A DNA stretch of 64,000 nucleotides. Source: an uncultured Eubacteriales bacterium. GTDB lineage: Bacteria; Bacillota; Clostridia; Christensenellales; Aristaeellaceae. Position 1 is the first letter of the stretch, and every line of letters begins with the position of its first letter. Both the position numbers and the translations under genes were made by a program. Shown here piece after piece: positions 24,904 through 33,618 of this stretch. Where the stretch lies: positions 62,001 to 126,000 of the forward strand of contig CACWXP010000005.1 of assembly GCA_902764875.1 (NCBI GenBank), given 5' to 3'. A model generated the notes under the pieces. The model was not told the DNA's origin, did not search any database, and saw only the letters and a program-made list of their open reading frames with translations.

Positions 24904-26061
24904 CTACCTCAGGTTCTGCTCCGCCACGGTCGCCGCGCCGCTGTCCTCCCGCGTGGTCGCCCTGCCCCGCGCTTCATGCACCAGGTCTTTCGAATAGAAC
25001 ACCGCCTGGTTTCCGCCCTGGGCCTTCGCGAAGTACATGGCGATGTCCGCCGCCCGGTAAAGATCCTCATAACGCCGTTCCATTCGGTTGGTCATCACAA
25101 CGCCGACGCTGGCGGAAATCTGAATGTTCGTCGTCCCGTCCGTCACCCAGCGGCGCACCGTACGCACGACCTCCTCGGCCCGTCTGCGCACCCATGACTC
25201 CTCCGGCACGGCTTTCATATAGATGATGAATTCGTCTCCGCCCAGCCGGCTGAGCACGTCCGAATTCCGGAACATCTTCCCGAGATCCCTCGCCACCTCG
25301 ATCAGCACCCTGTCGCCCGTCTGATGGCCGAGTTTGTCGTTCACGCTCTTAAACCGGTCCAGATCCAGCAGGATCAGCACGCCGGTCTCCTGGGTCTGCT
25401 CCAGGTGGTCCTGAATGTCCTCCTGCGCAGCCGTCCGGTTCATCAGCCCCGTCAGCAGATCCGTGTCCGCCTGCCTCCGGCTTTCCTCCCGCCCGATGAT
25501 CAGGCTCACGCGGGTCCGGTTCATCGTGTAGAAAGTCACCATCCCCACCGCCAGGTACATCATGCTGAACATGAACCGGCTGTCCGCAACCTCCGTCCGC
25601 GCCGCGATCCACCCGGTCATCAGCGCAAGATAGCTCAAAAGCTGCATCAGCCCCAGCCGCCACGCATAGTCCAGCAGGTAACACCCCACCGCCACCTGCG
25701 TCCCGACCCAGAAGGCGTCTGAATTCAGGTAGATGCTGCCATAGATGCAAAGGCAGTACAGCGCCAGGCTCACCAGGTACCCGGACCCCAGCAGCAGCGC
25801 CCGGGGCGTATGCTTCCGGAAGGAAGCCCATGCCGCCAGCGCGCCGCAAACCAGCACCGCCAGGCAGAACCACAGCCCGTCCAGCGCCTGCCGCGTTGAA
25901 AGCCCATAGGCCATCATCACCACTGCGTCCACCAGCGCCATCACGCTCAGCACCCGGATGGAAGCCCGGTTGCTCCGCCGCACGGCGTCCCGGTACATGT
26001 CGAACACGTCCGTCTCAAACCCGTACTGCGAAAGCCACCGGAAAAACCCGATCTCCTTCAT
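24904..26061 (-). CDS. Membrane-bound diguanylate cyclase (GGDEF)
   Basis: A 385-residue protein with about six membrane helices (35-185) and a C-terminal GGDEF domain. The active site GGDEF (274-278) and the inhibitory I-site RxxD five residues before it (RNSD, 265-268) are both present, so it should make cyclic di-GMP and be product-inhibited. The ATG at 26059-26061 is preferred; a GTG four codons earlier sits too close to GGAGAAG. It reads into uvrA with a six-base gap. Confidence 0.92.
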   Translation of the reverse strand: MKEIGFFRWLSQYGFETDVFDMYRDAVRRSNRASIRVLSVMALVDAVVMMAYGLSTRQALDGLWFCLAVLVCGALAAWASFRKHTPRALLLGSGYLVSLALYCLCIYGSIYLNSDAFWVGTQVAVGCYLLDYAWRLGLMQLLSYLALMTGWIAARTEVADSRFMFSMMYLAVGMVTFYTMNRTRVSLIIGREESRRQADTDLLTGLMNRTAAQEDIQDHLEQTQETGVLILLDLDRFKSVNDKLGHQTGDRVLIEVARDLGKMFRNSDVLSRLGGDEFIIYMKAVPEESWVRRRAEEVVRTVRRWVTDGTTNIQISASVGVVMTNRMERRYEDLYRAADIAMYFAKAQGGNQAVFYSKDLVHEARGRATTREDSGAATVAEQNLR

Positions 26062-26081
26062 GCGCCCTTGCACCTTCTCCC

Positions 26082-26176
26082 GTAAAACCCGTTTACCTTA
26101 ACCCTGAATCCGTTTACCTAAAACCCAAACCCACGCAGCTCCTGAATCCTGGGCCTGCAGGGACGGTTCTTTTCGG
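26082..26176. repeat. Intergenic low-complexity repeats and REP-like motif
   Basis: The spacer holds two copies of CCGTTTACCT followed by A-rich/CCC words, and two CCTGAATCC words, then GGGACGGTTCTTTT (26160-26173), a word often seen in REP-like sequences of Firmicutes. The remaining spacer up to 26307 holds nothing I recognise. The same CCTGAATCC words recur inside tsaD and at 28186-28276. Confidence 0.5.
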
Positions 26177-26307
26177 CCCACTTTTTCATTCTGTATCTCT
26201 TCTTTCGCGGCATTATCCGCCATGTAAACTACCCCAAGCCGCAAACCGCAAGAGCCTTTCGGGTCATTGCGATTTTGCGCCGTTTTTTCGGCTGAAGGGC
26301 CTGACTC

Positions 26308-27459
26308 CTAAACCAGCCGCAAAGCCGGCATGGCGTTCAGCTCCAGCCCCGCAACCTCGCCCCGCATCAGCCGGTAATACGCCGCGCTGCCGATCATCGC
26401 CCCGTTATCCGTGCAAAGCGGAATCTCCGGCATGTACAGCGCAACCCCCAGCCGCGCGCACATCTCCGCCGCCATCCGCCGAAGCTCCCGGTTCGCCGAA
26501 ACCCCGCCGGCCAGGGCGAAAGCCACCGCGCCTGCGTTCTCCCCTGAACCTGAAGCCCCGCCGGCCGGCGCTGAAGCCGCCGTTCCTTCTCCCCTCAATC
26601 CTGAATCCTGTTTCCTGAATCCCGGCGCAGCCAAAAGCGCCTTCTCCGCCGTCTCGATCAGCTGGCTGCAAACCGCCCGCCGGAAGCTGGCCGCCAGGTC
26701 CGCCTTCGGCAGCGCCGCCCCCTTCATCTCCATCCCGTGCACCAGGTTGATGAACGCCGTCTTCAGCCCGCTGAAGCTGTATCCGTATTCCTCCGCCGTC
26801 TTCGGCCGGGGCAGCGGGAAAGCTTCCGGGTCGCCCTCTTCCGCCAGCGCGTCCATCCGCGGCCCGCCGGGATAGGGCAACCCCAGCACCCGCGCCGCCT
26901 TGTCAAAGGCTTCCCCCGCCGCGTCGTCGGCCGTCCGGCCGATCAGGCGGTATTCCCCGTATCCGCAAACCTCCACCAGGTGGCTGTGCCCCCCGCTCAC
27001 GACCAGGCAAAGGAACGGAGGCTCCAGTTCCGGGTGGGAAAGGTAGTTGGCGCTCACGTGGCCTTCTATGTGGTTCACCCCCACCAGGGGTTTCCCCGCC
27101 GCAAAGGCCAGCCCTTTCATATAGTTGACCCCCGTCAGCAGCGCCCCGACCAGCCCCGGCCCCTTTGTCACCGCCAGCGCGTCGATCTCTCCCAGCGCCG
27201 CTCCGGCTTCCTCCAGGGCCTTTCCCACAACCCGGCCGCAGGCTTCCATGTGCGCCCGGCTCGCAATCTCCGGCACAACCCCGCCGTAAAGCTCGTGCAG
27301 GTCTATCTGGCTGAAAACCACGTTGCCCAATATCTTCCGCCCGTTTTCAACCACCGCCGCCGCCGTCTCGTCGCAGCTGGTCTCCAGCGAAAGGATCCGC
27401 ACCGTCTCCTTCTCCCGAAGCCCCAAAGCCGCTTCCCGGCTCATCGATAAATAACTCAT
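26308..27459 (-). CDS. tsaD: TsaD, tRNA threonylcarbamoyladenosine transferase subunit
   Basis: A 383-residue ASKHA protein: RILSLETSCDETAAAVVENG at the start of the fold, metal ligands in NHIEGH (129-134), and nucleotide motifs SGGHSHL and ALAGGVSANREL. With TsaB/TsaE/TsaC it makes t6A37 in ANN-decoding tRNAs. It is about 40 residues longer than usual: residues 279-310, just before AVAFALAGGV, form a Gly/Ala/Ser-rich insert whose DNA (26530-26625) contains the GGATTCAGG repeat seen in nearby spacers. The start is uncertain; the ATG at 27459 has GAGG six bases upstream, while GTG 27402 would give a more standard N terminus. Confidence 0.95.
   Translation of the reverse strand: MSYLSMSREAALGLREKETVRILSLETSCDETAAAVVENGRKILGNVVFSQIDLHELYGGVVPEIASRAHMEACGRVVGKALEEAGAALGEIDALAVTKGPGLVGALLTGVNYMKGLAFAAGKPLVGVNHIEGHVSANYLSHPELEPPFLCLVVSGGHSHLVEVCGYGEYRLIGRTADDAAGEAFDKAARVLGLPYPGGPRMDALAEEGDPEAFPLPRPKTAEEYGYSFSGLKTAFINLVHGMEMKGAALPKADLAASFRRAVCSQLIETAEKALLAAPGFRKQDSGLRGEGTAASAPAGGASGSGENAGAVAFALAGGVSANRELRRMAAEMCARLGVALYMPEIPLCTDNGAMIGSAAYYRLMRGEVAGLELNAMPALRLV
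26530..26625 (-). repeat. Repeat-derived insertion inside tsaD
   Basis: In the coding direction GGATTCAGG occurs twice, separated by AAACA-like bases, followed by a GC-rich Gly/Ala/Ser-coding stretch. The words match those of the flanking intergenic repeats. The insertion keeps the reading frame and falls in a surface loop position between a helix and the conserved ALAGGV strand. Confidence 0.6.
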
Positions 27460-27498
27460 GCCCGTCCTCTGTCCGCTAACCACTAAAATCCCTGAAAC

Positions 27499-28188
27499 CT
27501 ATCCCCTGTACCTTAAACCCAGCAACCCCAACACTGTCACCGTTGCAAACAGCCCGAACCTCAAAAGCCCGATCACTCCGAGCCGGATGAAGAACGAAAC
27601 CGGCATCAGCCGGATCAAAAGGTCCGTCCGCGGGTCCAGCAGCCATCCGCCCTGCGGAAAAGCCACCCGGTGAAACGTCACAAACAGCCCGTCGAAATCA
27701 ACCGCCGCCCAGATCCCCAGTACAACCGCGATCCCGAAAAACCCGGTCAGGCCCCATCCCGCGCCCTGCAGAAAGAGCCTTCGGGCCCTGCCGCAGAAAA
27801 CCCCCGCCGCGCAGCACGCCGCGCAAACCGCCAGGCTCCCCGCGCAAACCCATCCGTCCAGCGCGATCAGCCCCCGGCAGTCCGCCATGTGCGCCGCCTC
27901 GTGGGCCTGGAAAACCTCCCGCCGCCGGCAGGCCCCGTTCGGGTCCTCTTCCGCCGCCACGTACTGGAATTCCGCCCGCTTCCCCGTCAGGTATTCGGCC
28001 GTCATCGCCCCGACGCCCGCGTAGTCCTTCTCCGCGAGCCCGGAAACCGCCGGCGGCGCCGCCCGCAGCATCTCCGCCGCCAGCAGCCCGCCGTCCCCGG
28101 CCACCCACCGGATCACCAGCGTCACCCCGAAAACCATCCAGGCAAACCCGAAGATGGCCCCCAGAGCCTTCCGAAACCCCGTCTTCAA
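27499..28188 (-). CDS. TIGR01906/DUF1461 integral membrane protein
   Basis: A 229-residue protein with four to five helices. Conserved features of the DUF1461 family are visible: FQAHEAAHMADCRGLI after the first extracytoplasmic loop, FDGLFVTFHRVAFPQGGWLLDPRTDLLIRLMP, then FF in the next helix. The function of this family is not established. GC content is very high and the flanking spacers carry the CCTGAATCC-type repeats. Confidence 0.85.
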   Translation of the reverse strand: MKTGFRKALGAIFGFAWMVFGVTLVIRWVAGDGGLLAAEMLRAAPPAVSGLAEKDYAGVGAMTAEYLTGKRAEFQYVAAEEDPNGACRRREVFQAHEAAHMADCRGLIALDGWVCAGSLAVCAACCAAGVFCGRARRLFLQGAGWGLTGFFGIAVVLGIWAAVDFDGLFVTFHRVAFPQGGWLLDPRTDLLIRLMPVSFFIRLGVIGLLRFGLFATVTVLGLLGLRYRG

Positions 28189-28276
28189 AATCCCTGAATC
28201 TCCGTAACCCCGTACTCCCTGAATCCTATATCCTGAATCCCAAATCCTCGTAACCCCGTACTCCCTGAACCCTCTT
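28186..28276. repeat. Tandem-like intergenic repeat before the DUF1461 gene
   Basis: A 21-bp word beginning CGTAACCCCGTACTCCCTG occurs twice (28203-28223 and 28249-28269, 46 bases apart), interleaved with CCTGAATCC/CCTATATCC words. It fills the spacer between prfB and the DUF1461 gene. No ORF or terminator is seen in it. Confidence 0.8.
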
Positions 28277-29381
28277 ATTGCATCTTCAGGTAAGCCGTCA
28301 CAAACCCTTCCAGGTTCCCGTTCATCACGTCGTCAATGTTCCCGCTCTCATAGTTCGTCCGGTGGTCCTTCACCATCGTGTAGGGCTGGAAAACATAGCT
28401 CCGGATCTGGCTGCCCCATTCGATTTTCTTCATCTCGCCCTTGATGTCCGCCATCTGCTGCTCCTTCTCCCGCTCCCGCAGTTCCAGCAGCTTCGCCTTC
28501 AGCATCTTCAAACATGTGGCCCGGTTCTGAACCTGGTCCCGCTCCGTCTGGCATGCCACCACGATCGTCACGTCGTCCTTCACGTACGTCATCCGCACCG
28601 CGCTGCTCGTCTTGTTCACGTTCTGTCCGCCGGCGCCGCTGGAGTGGTAGGTGTCCACCCGAACGTATTTCATGTCGACCTCGATCTCCCCGTTGTCCTC
28701 CTCCAGGATCGGGGCCACGTCCAGGCTCGAAAAGCTCGTGTGCCGCCGGGCGTTGGCGTCGAACGGGCTGATCCGCACCAGCCGGTGCACGCCCTTCTCG
28801 CCCCGCAGGTACCCGTAGGCGTGGTCGCCGCTCACCTCAAAGGTCACGCTCTTGATCCCCGCCTCGTCCCCGTCCAGCAGGTCCAGCAGCTTCACCTCAA
28901 ACCCCATCCGCTCGCAATACCGCGTATACATCCGGTAAAGCATCTGCGTCCAGTCCTGGGCTTCCGTCCCGCCGGCCCCCGCGTGCAGGCTCAGCACCGC
29001 GTCGCTGTCGTCGTAGTCACCCCGCATCAGGGTCTCCAGCTCCAGCGCCTCCGCCTGCTCCTTCAGCCTTGCCAGCGCCTCGCCGGCCTCTTTCACCATG
29101 TCCTCGTCGTTCTCTTCCTTTGCCAGTTCCATCATGGTGTCGATGTCGTCCGCCGCCGCCAGCAGCCCTTCGTAGTGCTCCAGCCGGTTCTTCAGGTGCC
29201 CAAGCTTCTGGTTCACCCGCGTGCTCCGCTCCGTGTCGTTCCAGAATTCCGGCTGGTTCATCTCTTCCGTCAGCTCGTCAATCTGCTCCTGCATCTGGTC
29301 AATGTGCAGTGCTTCGCCCGCCGCCAGTATGCTCTTCCGGATCCCCGTAATCTCCTGCGTGTATTGTTCCAGTTCAATCAT
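28275..29381 (-). CDS. prfB: Peptide chain release factor 2
   Basis: A 368-residue RF2: GGQ motif in [11 protein letters not shown] for peptidyl-tRNA hydrolysis and the SPF tripeptide ([11 protein letters not shown]) that reads UGA/UAA. It is one uninterrupted frame from [11 protein letters not shown], so the programmed +1 frameshift that many bacteria use near codon 25 of prfB is missing; no internal UGA or CUU-UGA slip site is needed. It overlaps the end of secA by eight bases. Confidence 0.97.
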   Translation of the reverse strand: MIELEQYTQEITGIRKSILAAGEALHIDQMQEQIDELTEEMNQPEFWNDTERSTRVNQKLGHLKNRLEHYEGLLAAADDIDTMMELAKEENDEDMVKEAGEALARLKEQAEALELETLMRGDYDDSDAVLSLHAGAGGTEAQDWTQMLYRMYTRYCERMGFEVKLLDLLDGDEAGIKSVTFEVSGDHAYGYLRGEKGVHRLVRISPFDANARRHTSFSSLDVAPILEEDNGEIEVDMKYVRVDTYHSSGAGGQNVNKTSSAVRMTYVKDDVTIVVACQTERDQVQNRATCLKMLKAKLLELREREKEQQMADIKGEMKKIEWGSQIRSYVFQPYTMVKDHRTNYESGNIDDVMNGNLEGFVTAYLKMQ

Positions 29382-32079
29382 TTTCTACTCTCCCACAGCA
29401 GTTCTTGTACTTCTTCCCGCTGCCGCACGGGCACGGGTCGTTCCGCCCGACCTTCTGCGAAGCTTTCACCCGCCTCGGCTGCCGCGGCCCGTCCCCGGCC
29501 AGCCGCGCTTCCGTCGGCTTTGCCGCCTGCACCCGTTCCGGCGTCACCTGCACCTTCGTCTGGTAAACCCGCCGCACCGTGTCCTCCCGGATCAGGTGGT
29601 TCAGCTCCTCAAACATGTGCGAGGCTTCGATCTGGTATTCCGTAACCGGGTTCTTCCCGCTGTAAGCCCGGAACCCGATCCCGTCTCGCAGCTGGTCCAT
29701 CGCGTCGATGTGGTCCATCCACCGCGTGTCCACGCTCCGCAGCAGCATCACCCGCTCCACTTCGCGCATGTCCACGCCGATCTCTTCCATCATCTTTTCC
29801 CGCTCTGCGTAGAAAGCCCGCGCATCCTCCTTCAGCGCCGCCAGGAAGCCTTCCCGGTCCCCGCCGTCCGCCGGCTTCCGGTGCTCTTCCAGCGCCCCGT
29901 GGTGGCAGCACAGGTTTTCGAGGTAGTTCGTGGCCTCCCGCCATTCCCATTCCTCCGGGTCCTCGCCGTTCATCCACCGGCCCCCCGCAAAGTCCACCAC
30001 GTGGTCCGCCATCCGCAGGATGCTGTCCTTCACGTCTTCGCCCATCAGCACCCGCCGCCGCTGGCCGTAGATCACCTCGCGCTGCCGGTTCATCACGTTG
30101 TCGTATTCAAGCACGTGCTTCCGCGCCTCAAAGTTCCGGCCTTCAATCCGCTTCTGCGCGTTCTCAATCTGCTTGGTCAGCAGCCCCGCCGTCAGCGGCT
30201 CGTCCTCCTTCAGGCCCAGCCGGTCCACCATCGTGCCGATCCGTTCGCTCCCGAACAGGCGCATCAGGTCGTCCTCCAGGCTGATGAAGAACTGCGTGGA
30301 GCCCGGGTCGCCCTGCCGGCCGCTCCGGCCCCGCAGCTGGTTGTCGATCCGGCGGCTTTCGTGCCGCTCCGTGCCGATGATGTGAAGCCCGCCCGTCTGC
30401 AGCACCCGCTCGTGCTCCGCGTCCGTCTCCGCCTTGAATTTCGCGTAAAGCTCCCGATACCGCTTCCGCGCCGCCAGCACTTCTTCGCCAACGTGCTCGC
30501 TGTGCCCGACGGCTTCCTCAATCACCTCGTCCTCAATCTCCGGCTGCTCCTGCCGCAGGGCCTTCCGGGCCATGAATTCCGGGTTCCCGCCCAGCAGGAT
30601 GTCAGTCCCGCGGCCCGCCATGTTCGTCGCGATGGTAACGGCACCCCAGTGCCCCGCCTGGGCAACGATCTCCGCTTCCTTCGCGTGGTTCTTCGCGTTC
30701 AGCACCTCGTGGGGAATCCCCCGTTTGGAAAGCATGGAACTCAGCAGTTCGCTGATCTCCACGCTGATCGTGCCGACCAGCAGCGGCTGCCCCGTCTTAT
30801 GACGCTCCTCGATGCTCTCCAGCACCGCCTTGTATTTCGCGTTCTTGTTTTTGTAAACCATGTCTTCCAGGTCTTTCCGGATGTTCGGCCGGTTCGTTGG
30901 AATCTCCACCACGTCCAGGCTGTAAATCCCCTGGAATTCGGGCTCCTCCGTCTTCGCCGTGCCCGTCATGCCGCTCAGCTTTTTGTACATCCGGAAATAG
31001 TTCTGGAACGTGATCGTCGCCAGCGTCTTGCTTTCCCGCTCAACCTTCACATGCTCCTTCGCCTCGATGGCCTGGTGCAGCCCTTCCGAGTACCGCCGCC
31101 CGATCATCAGGCGCCCCGTGAATTCGTCAACGATGACCACCTGCCCGTTCTGGACCACGTAGTCCACGTCCCGCTTCATGATGAAGTTCGCCCGCAGTGC
31201 GCAGTTCACGTGGTGGTTCAGCTCGCTGTTCTCCGGGTCGTTCAGGTTCTCAATCCCGAAGGCGCTCTCCACCTTCCGGGCGCCCTCGTCCGTCAGCGTC
31301 ACGGCCTTCTTCTTTTCCTCAACTTCGAAGTGCGTCCCGATCTTCATCGTCCGCACCACCGCGTCCACCCGGTCGTACATCTCCGTGCTCTTTTCCCCCT
31401 GCCCGGAGATGATCAGGGGCGTCCGCGCCTCGTCGATCAGGATGGAATCCACCTCGTCCACGATGGCAAACTCGTGCCCCCGCTGAACCAGGTCGCCCTT
31501 CCGGATCACCATGTTGTCCCGCAGGTAGTCGAACCCCAGCTCGTTGTTCGTCCCGTAGGTAATGTCGCAGGCATACGCCGCCCGCCGCTCCTGCGGCTCC
31601 AGGTCGTGCACGATCAGGCCCACGCTCAGCCCCAGGAACCGGTGCACCTTGCCCATCCATTCGCTGTCCCGCCGGGCCAGGTAGTCGTTCACCGTAACGA
31701 TGTGCACCCCGTTCCCCCGCAGCGCGTTCAGGTAGGCCGGCATCGTCGAAACCAGCGTCTTGCCTTCGCCGGTCTTCATCTCGGCAATCCGCCCCTGGTG
31801 CAGCACGATCCCGCCCAGCACCTGCACCCGGTAGGGCCGCATCCCCAGCACCCGGTCCGCCGCCTCCCGCACCGTGGCAAAAGCCTCCGGCAGGATGTCG
31901 TCCTCCGTTTCGCCCTTCGCCAGCCGCGCCCGGAATTCGTCCGTCTTCGCGCGCAGCTGCTCGTCCGTCAGTTTTTTATATGCGTCTTCCAGCGCCATCA
32001 CGTCGTTCACGGGTTTTTGCAGTTTCTTCAGCTGCGCTTCGTTTCCGCCGCCCAGCACCTTCTTCAGAAAATCAAGCAT
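29374..32079 (-). CDS. secA: SecA, preprotein translocase ATPase
   Basis: A 901-residue motor protein that pushes preproteins through SecYEG. Seen: Walker [13 protein letters not shown] of Walker B ([19 protein letters not shown]), helicase motif [13 protein letters not shown], and the C-terminal zinc/SecB-type motif [15 protein letters not shown]. The start has AAGGAGA seven bases upstream; an ATG 16 codons earlier is unsupported. The gene precedes prfB, a frequent order in Firmicutes. Confidence 0.98.
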   Translation of the reverse strand: MLDFLKKVLGGGNEAQLKKLQKPVNDVMALEDAYKKLTDEQLRAKTDEFRARLAKGETEDDILPEAFATVREAADRVLGMRPYRVQVLGGIVLHQGRIAEMKTGEGKTLVSTMPAYLNALRGNGVHIVTVNDYLARRDSEWMGKVHRFLGLSVGLIVHDLEPQERRAAYACDITYGTNNELGFDYLRDNMVIRKGDLVQRGHEFAIVDEVDSILIDEARTPLIISGQGEKSTEMYDRVDAVVRTMKIGTHFEVEEKKKAVTLTDEGARKVESAFGIENLNDPENSELNHHVNCALRANFIMKRDVDYVVQNGQVVIVDEFTGRLMIGRRYSEGLHQAIEAKEHVKVERESKTLATITFQNYFRMYKKLSGMTGTAKTEEPEFQGIYSLDVVEIPTNRPNIRKDLEDMVYKNKNAKYKAVLESIEERHKTGQPLLVGTISVEISELLSSMLSKRGIPHEVLNAKNHAKEAEIVAQAGHWGAVTIATNMAGRGTDILLGGNPEFMARKALRQEQPEIEDEVIEEAVGHSEHVGEEVLAARKRYRELYAKFKAETDAEHERVLQTGGLHIIGTERHESRRIDNQLRGRSGRQGDPGSTQFFISLEDDLMRLFGSERIGTMVDRLGLKEDEPLTAGLLTKQIENAQKRIEGRNFEARKHVLEYDNVMNRQREVIYGQRRRVLMGEDVKDSILRMADHVVDFAGGRWMNGEDPEEWEWREATNYLENLCCHHGALEEHRKPADGGDREGFLAALKEDARAFYAEREKMMEEIGVDMREVERVMLLRSVDTRWMDHIDAMDQLRDGIGFRAYSGKNPVTEYQIEASHMFEELNHLIREDTVRRVYQTKVQVTPERVQAAKPTEARLAGDGPRQPRRVKASQKVGRNDPCPCGSGKKYKNCCGRVEND

Positions 32080-32170
32080 CGTTCTCTCCTTCAAGGGGGT
32101 TTTGCCCGTCGAAAGACGGACACACAAATATAGGATATTATATCATTTTAGCCCTCCCGGATGCAACTGC

Positions 32171-32201
32171 AAAAAATCAGCCGCAGCTGTTGCTGCGGCT
32201 G
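32171..32201 (-). terminator. Intrinsic terminator after the deacetylase gene
   Basis: CAGCCGCAGC, loop AACA, GCTGCGGCTG: a perfect 10-bp stem followed by ATTTTTT. It lies 20 bases after the deacetylase stop and insulates secA. Confidence 0.92.
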
Positions 32202-32220
32202 AAAAGTAAAAGAAATCCTC

Positions 32221-33597
32221 TTATGTTCCACCGGGTTTTTTGGTGGTATCGCCGTTGTTGCACCGGTAGTAAACCTGCCCGTTCTCCAGCGCCACCCCGT
32301 CCTTGGCAAAAAGCTCGTCCACCGTCAGGAAAAGGTAGCCCTGTTCCTCCAGATAATCGACAATCTTCCGGGTATTCTGCGGCGCGTATTCCTTAATGTC
32401 GTGGCAAAGGATGATATCCCCGTCGTCAATTTTTTTCTTGACGCTGCTCAGCACCTGGTTCGGCGTGCGCCCACGCCAGTCATAGGTGTCCAGGCTCCAC
32501 TGGATCAGCGGCCATTCCACCCCGGCCTTGACCATTTTGGGATAAAGCCCGCCCGGCGCCCGGTCATACCGCACCGGAATCCCGATCACCTCGTTCATCA
32601 CTTTGTTGACCTTTTCCGGCATCGCCTTCAGCGTCGTCCCGGAAAGGCTGTTCACGTTGTCGTGGGTCCAGTTGTGGCTGGCAACGGCGTGGCCGTTGTC
32701 GTGTTCCCGCTGAACGATATAGTAGCTCTTCTTCACCTGGTTTCCGATGCAGAAGAAGGTCGCCCGGATCCCCTTTTCCATCAGCGCGTCCAGCACCTGC
32801 GCACTCTTGGGGTTCCTCGGCCCGTCGTCAAAGGTCAGCGCCACTGTTTTGTAATAGGTCAGGTTGTCCGTCTCTTCCCAGGCCTTCTCGGTCATCATGT
32901 CCCGGATCTCTGGGTAATAGAAAGGGACTTCCATCAGCGTCTGTTTCCCTTCGTAAAGCACCGACGCCGGATAATGCAGCACCAGCGACATTCCGTGCAG
33001 CGTAAAATCAGCTTCGGACAGTGCTTCCTGTGTGCATATTTTTTTCAGTGCTGCCTCGTCGGGTTCTTCCTCCGGCCAGTATCCGCTCAGCACCTCCCGC
33101 ACCCGCGCAGCCATAAAATCCCAGGCCTTTGAATCTTCGTCAAAAATCAGGTCCAGCGTAATCCGTGAACCGGTCGTCATGTCGTAGGTCCGGGTGGCAA
33201 TCTGCTGATCCGTCAGGCCCCGGTGGAAGATCGTCCGCGCCTGCACCATGAAGCTCATCCACGTAAGCCCCGTCCTGCTGTAGCGGATCTCCACGTCCAG
33301 GCGGCTGTTGCCGTCCCCGGTGTTTTTGGCCGCGGGCAGGTCGCTGCCGAGTTCTTCGGCAAACGTTTCGGCAATGCCGTTAATCTCCTGCGTCACCTTT
33401 TCATGGGCCGTTTCAACTTTCCAAAGCCGGACGACCGTCTTGTTCTTCCCCTTCGTGTCCTTGTAGCTGCTCGTAACCTTATGGCAGTCCTGAAGCGTTT
33501 CCGCTCCGGCCGGCGCAAAAAGAAGCGCCGTCAGAACAATCGCGAGTGCCGTCATCAGGCCGGCGATGCGCAGACAGCGCTTCTTCATGGTTTTCAT
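32221..33597 (-). CDS. Polysaccharide deacetylase (NodB domain) with DUF3298-like N-terminal domain
   Basis: A 458-residue exported protein. It has a signal peptide (MKKRCLRIAGLMTALAIVLTALLFAPAGA), a middle domain resembling DUF3298/PdaC N-regions (about 55-240), then a NodB carbohydrate esterase 4 domain with TFDDGP (255-260), ATFFCIGN and the metal histidines in SHNWTHDNV, plus the closing CHDI motif. Such enzymes remove N-acetyl groups from peptidoglycan or other glycans on the cell surface. It follows the surface protein gene by 21 bases. The first of two close ATGs is kept; neither has a strong ribosome site. Confidence 0.92.
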   Translation of the reverse strand: MKTMKKRCLRIAGLMTALAIVLTALLFAPAGAETLQDCHKVTSSYKDTKGKNKTVVRLWKVETAHEKVTQEINGIAETFAEELGSDLPAAKNTGDGNSRLDVEIRYSRTGLTWMSFMVQARTIFHRGLTDQQIATRTYDMTTGSRITLDLIFDEDSKAWDFMAARVREVLSGYWPEEEPDEAALKKICTQEALSEADFTLHGMSLVLHYPASVLYEGKQTLMEVPFYYPEIRDMMTEKAWEETDNLTYYKTVALTFDDGPRNPKSAQVLDALMEKGIRATFFCIGNQVKKSYYIVQREHDNGHAVASHNWTHDNVNSLSGTTLKAMPEKVNKVMNEVIGIPVRYDRAPGGLYPKMVKAGVEWPLIQWSLDTYDWRGRTPNQVLSSVKKKIDDGDIILCHDIKEYAPQNTRKIVDYLEEQGYLFLTVDELFAKDGVALENGQVYYRCNNGDTTKKPGGT

Positions 33598-33618
33598 CTT
33601 CTTTCAGCGGGAGTCTTT

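Noticed and set aside
26160-26176. Mobile element end (REP/IS200-like) at GGGACGGTTCTTTT
   Set aside because: The word is suggestive, but no second inverted copy or transposase is found, so I list it only as part of the repeat region.
29221-32133. 970-codon plus-strand open frame opposite secA and prfB
   Set aside because: Pro/Arg/His/Val-rich product typical of antisense frames in GC-rich DNA; SecA motifs on the minus strand are complete.
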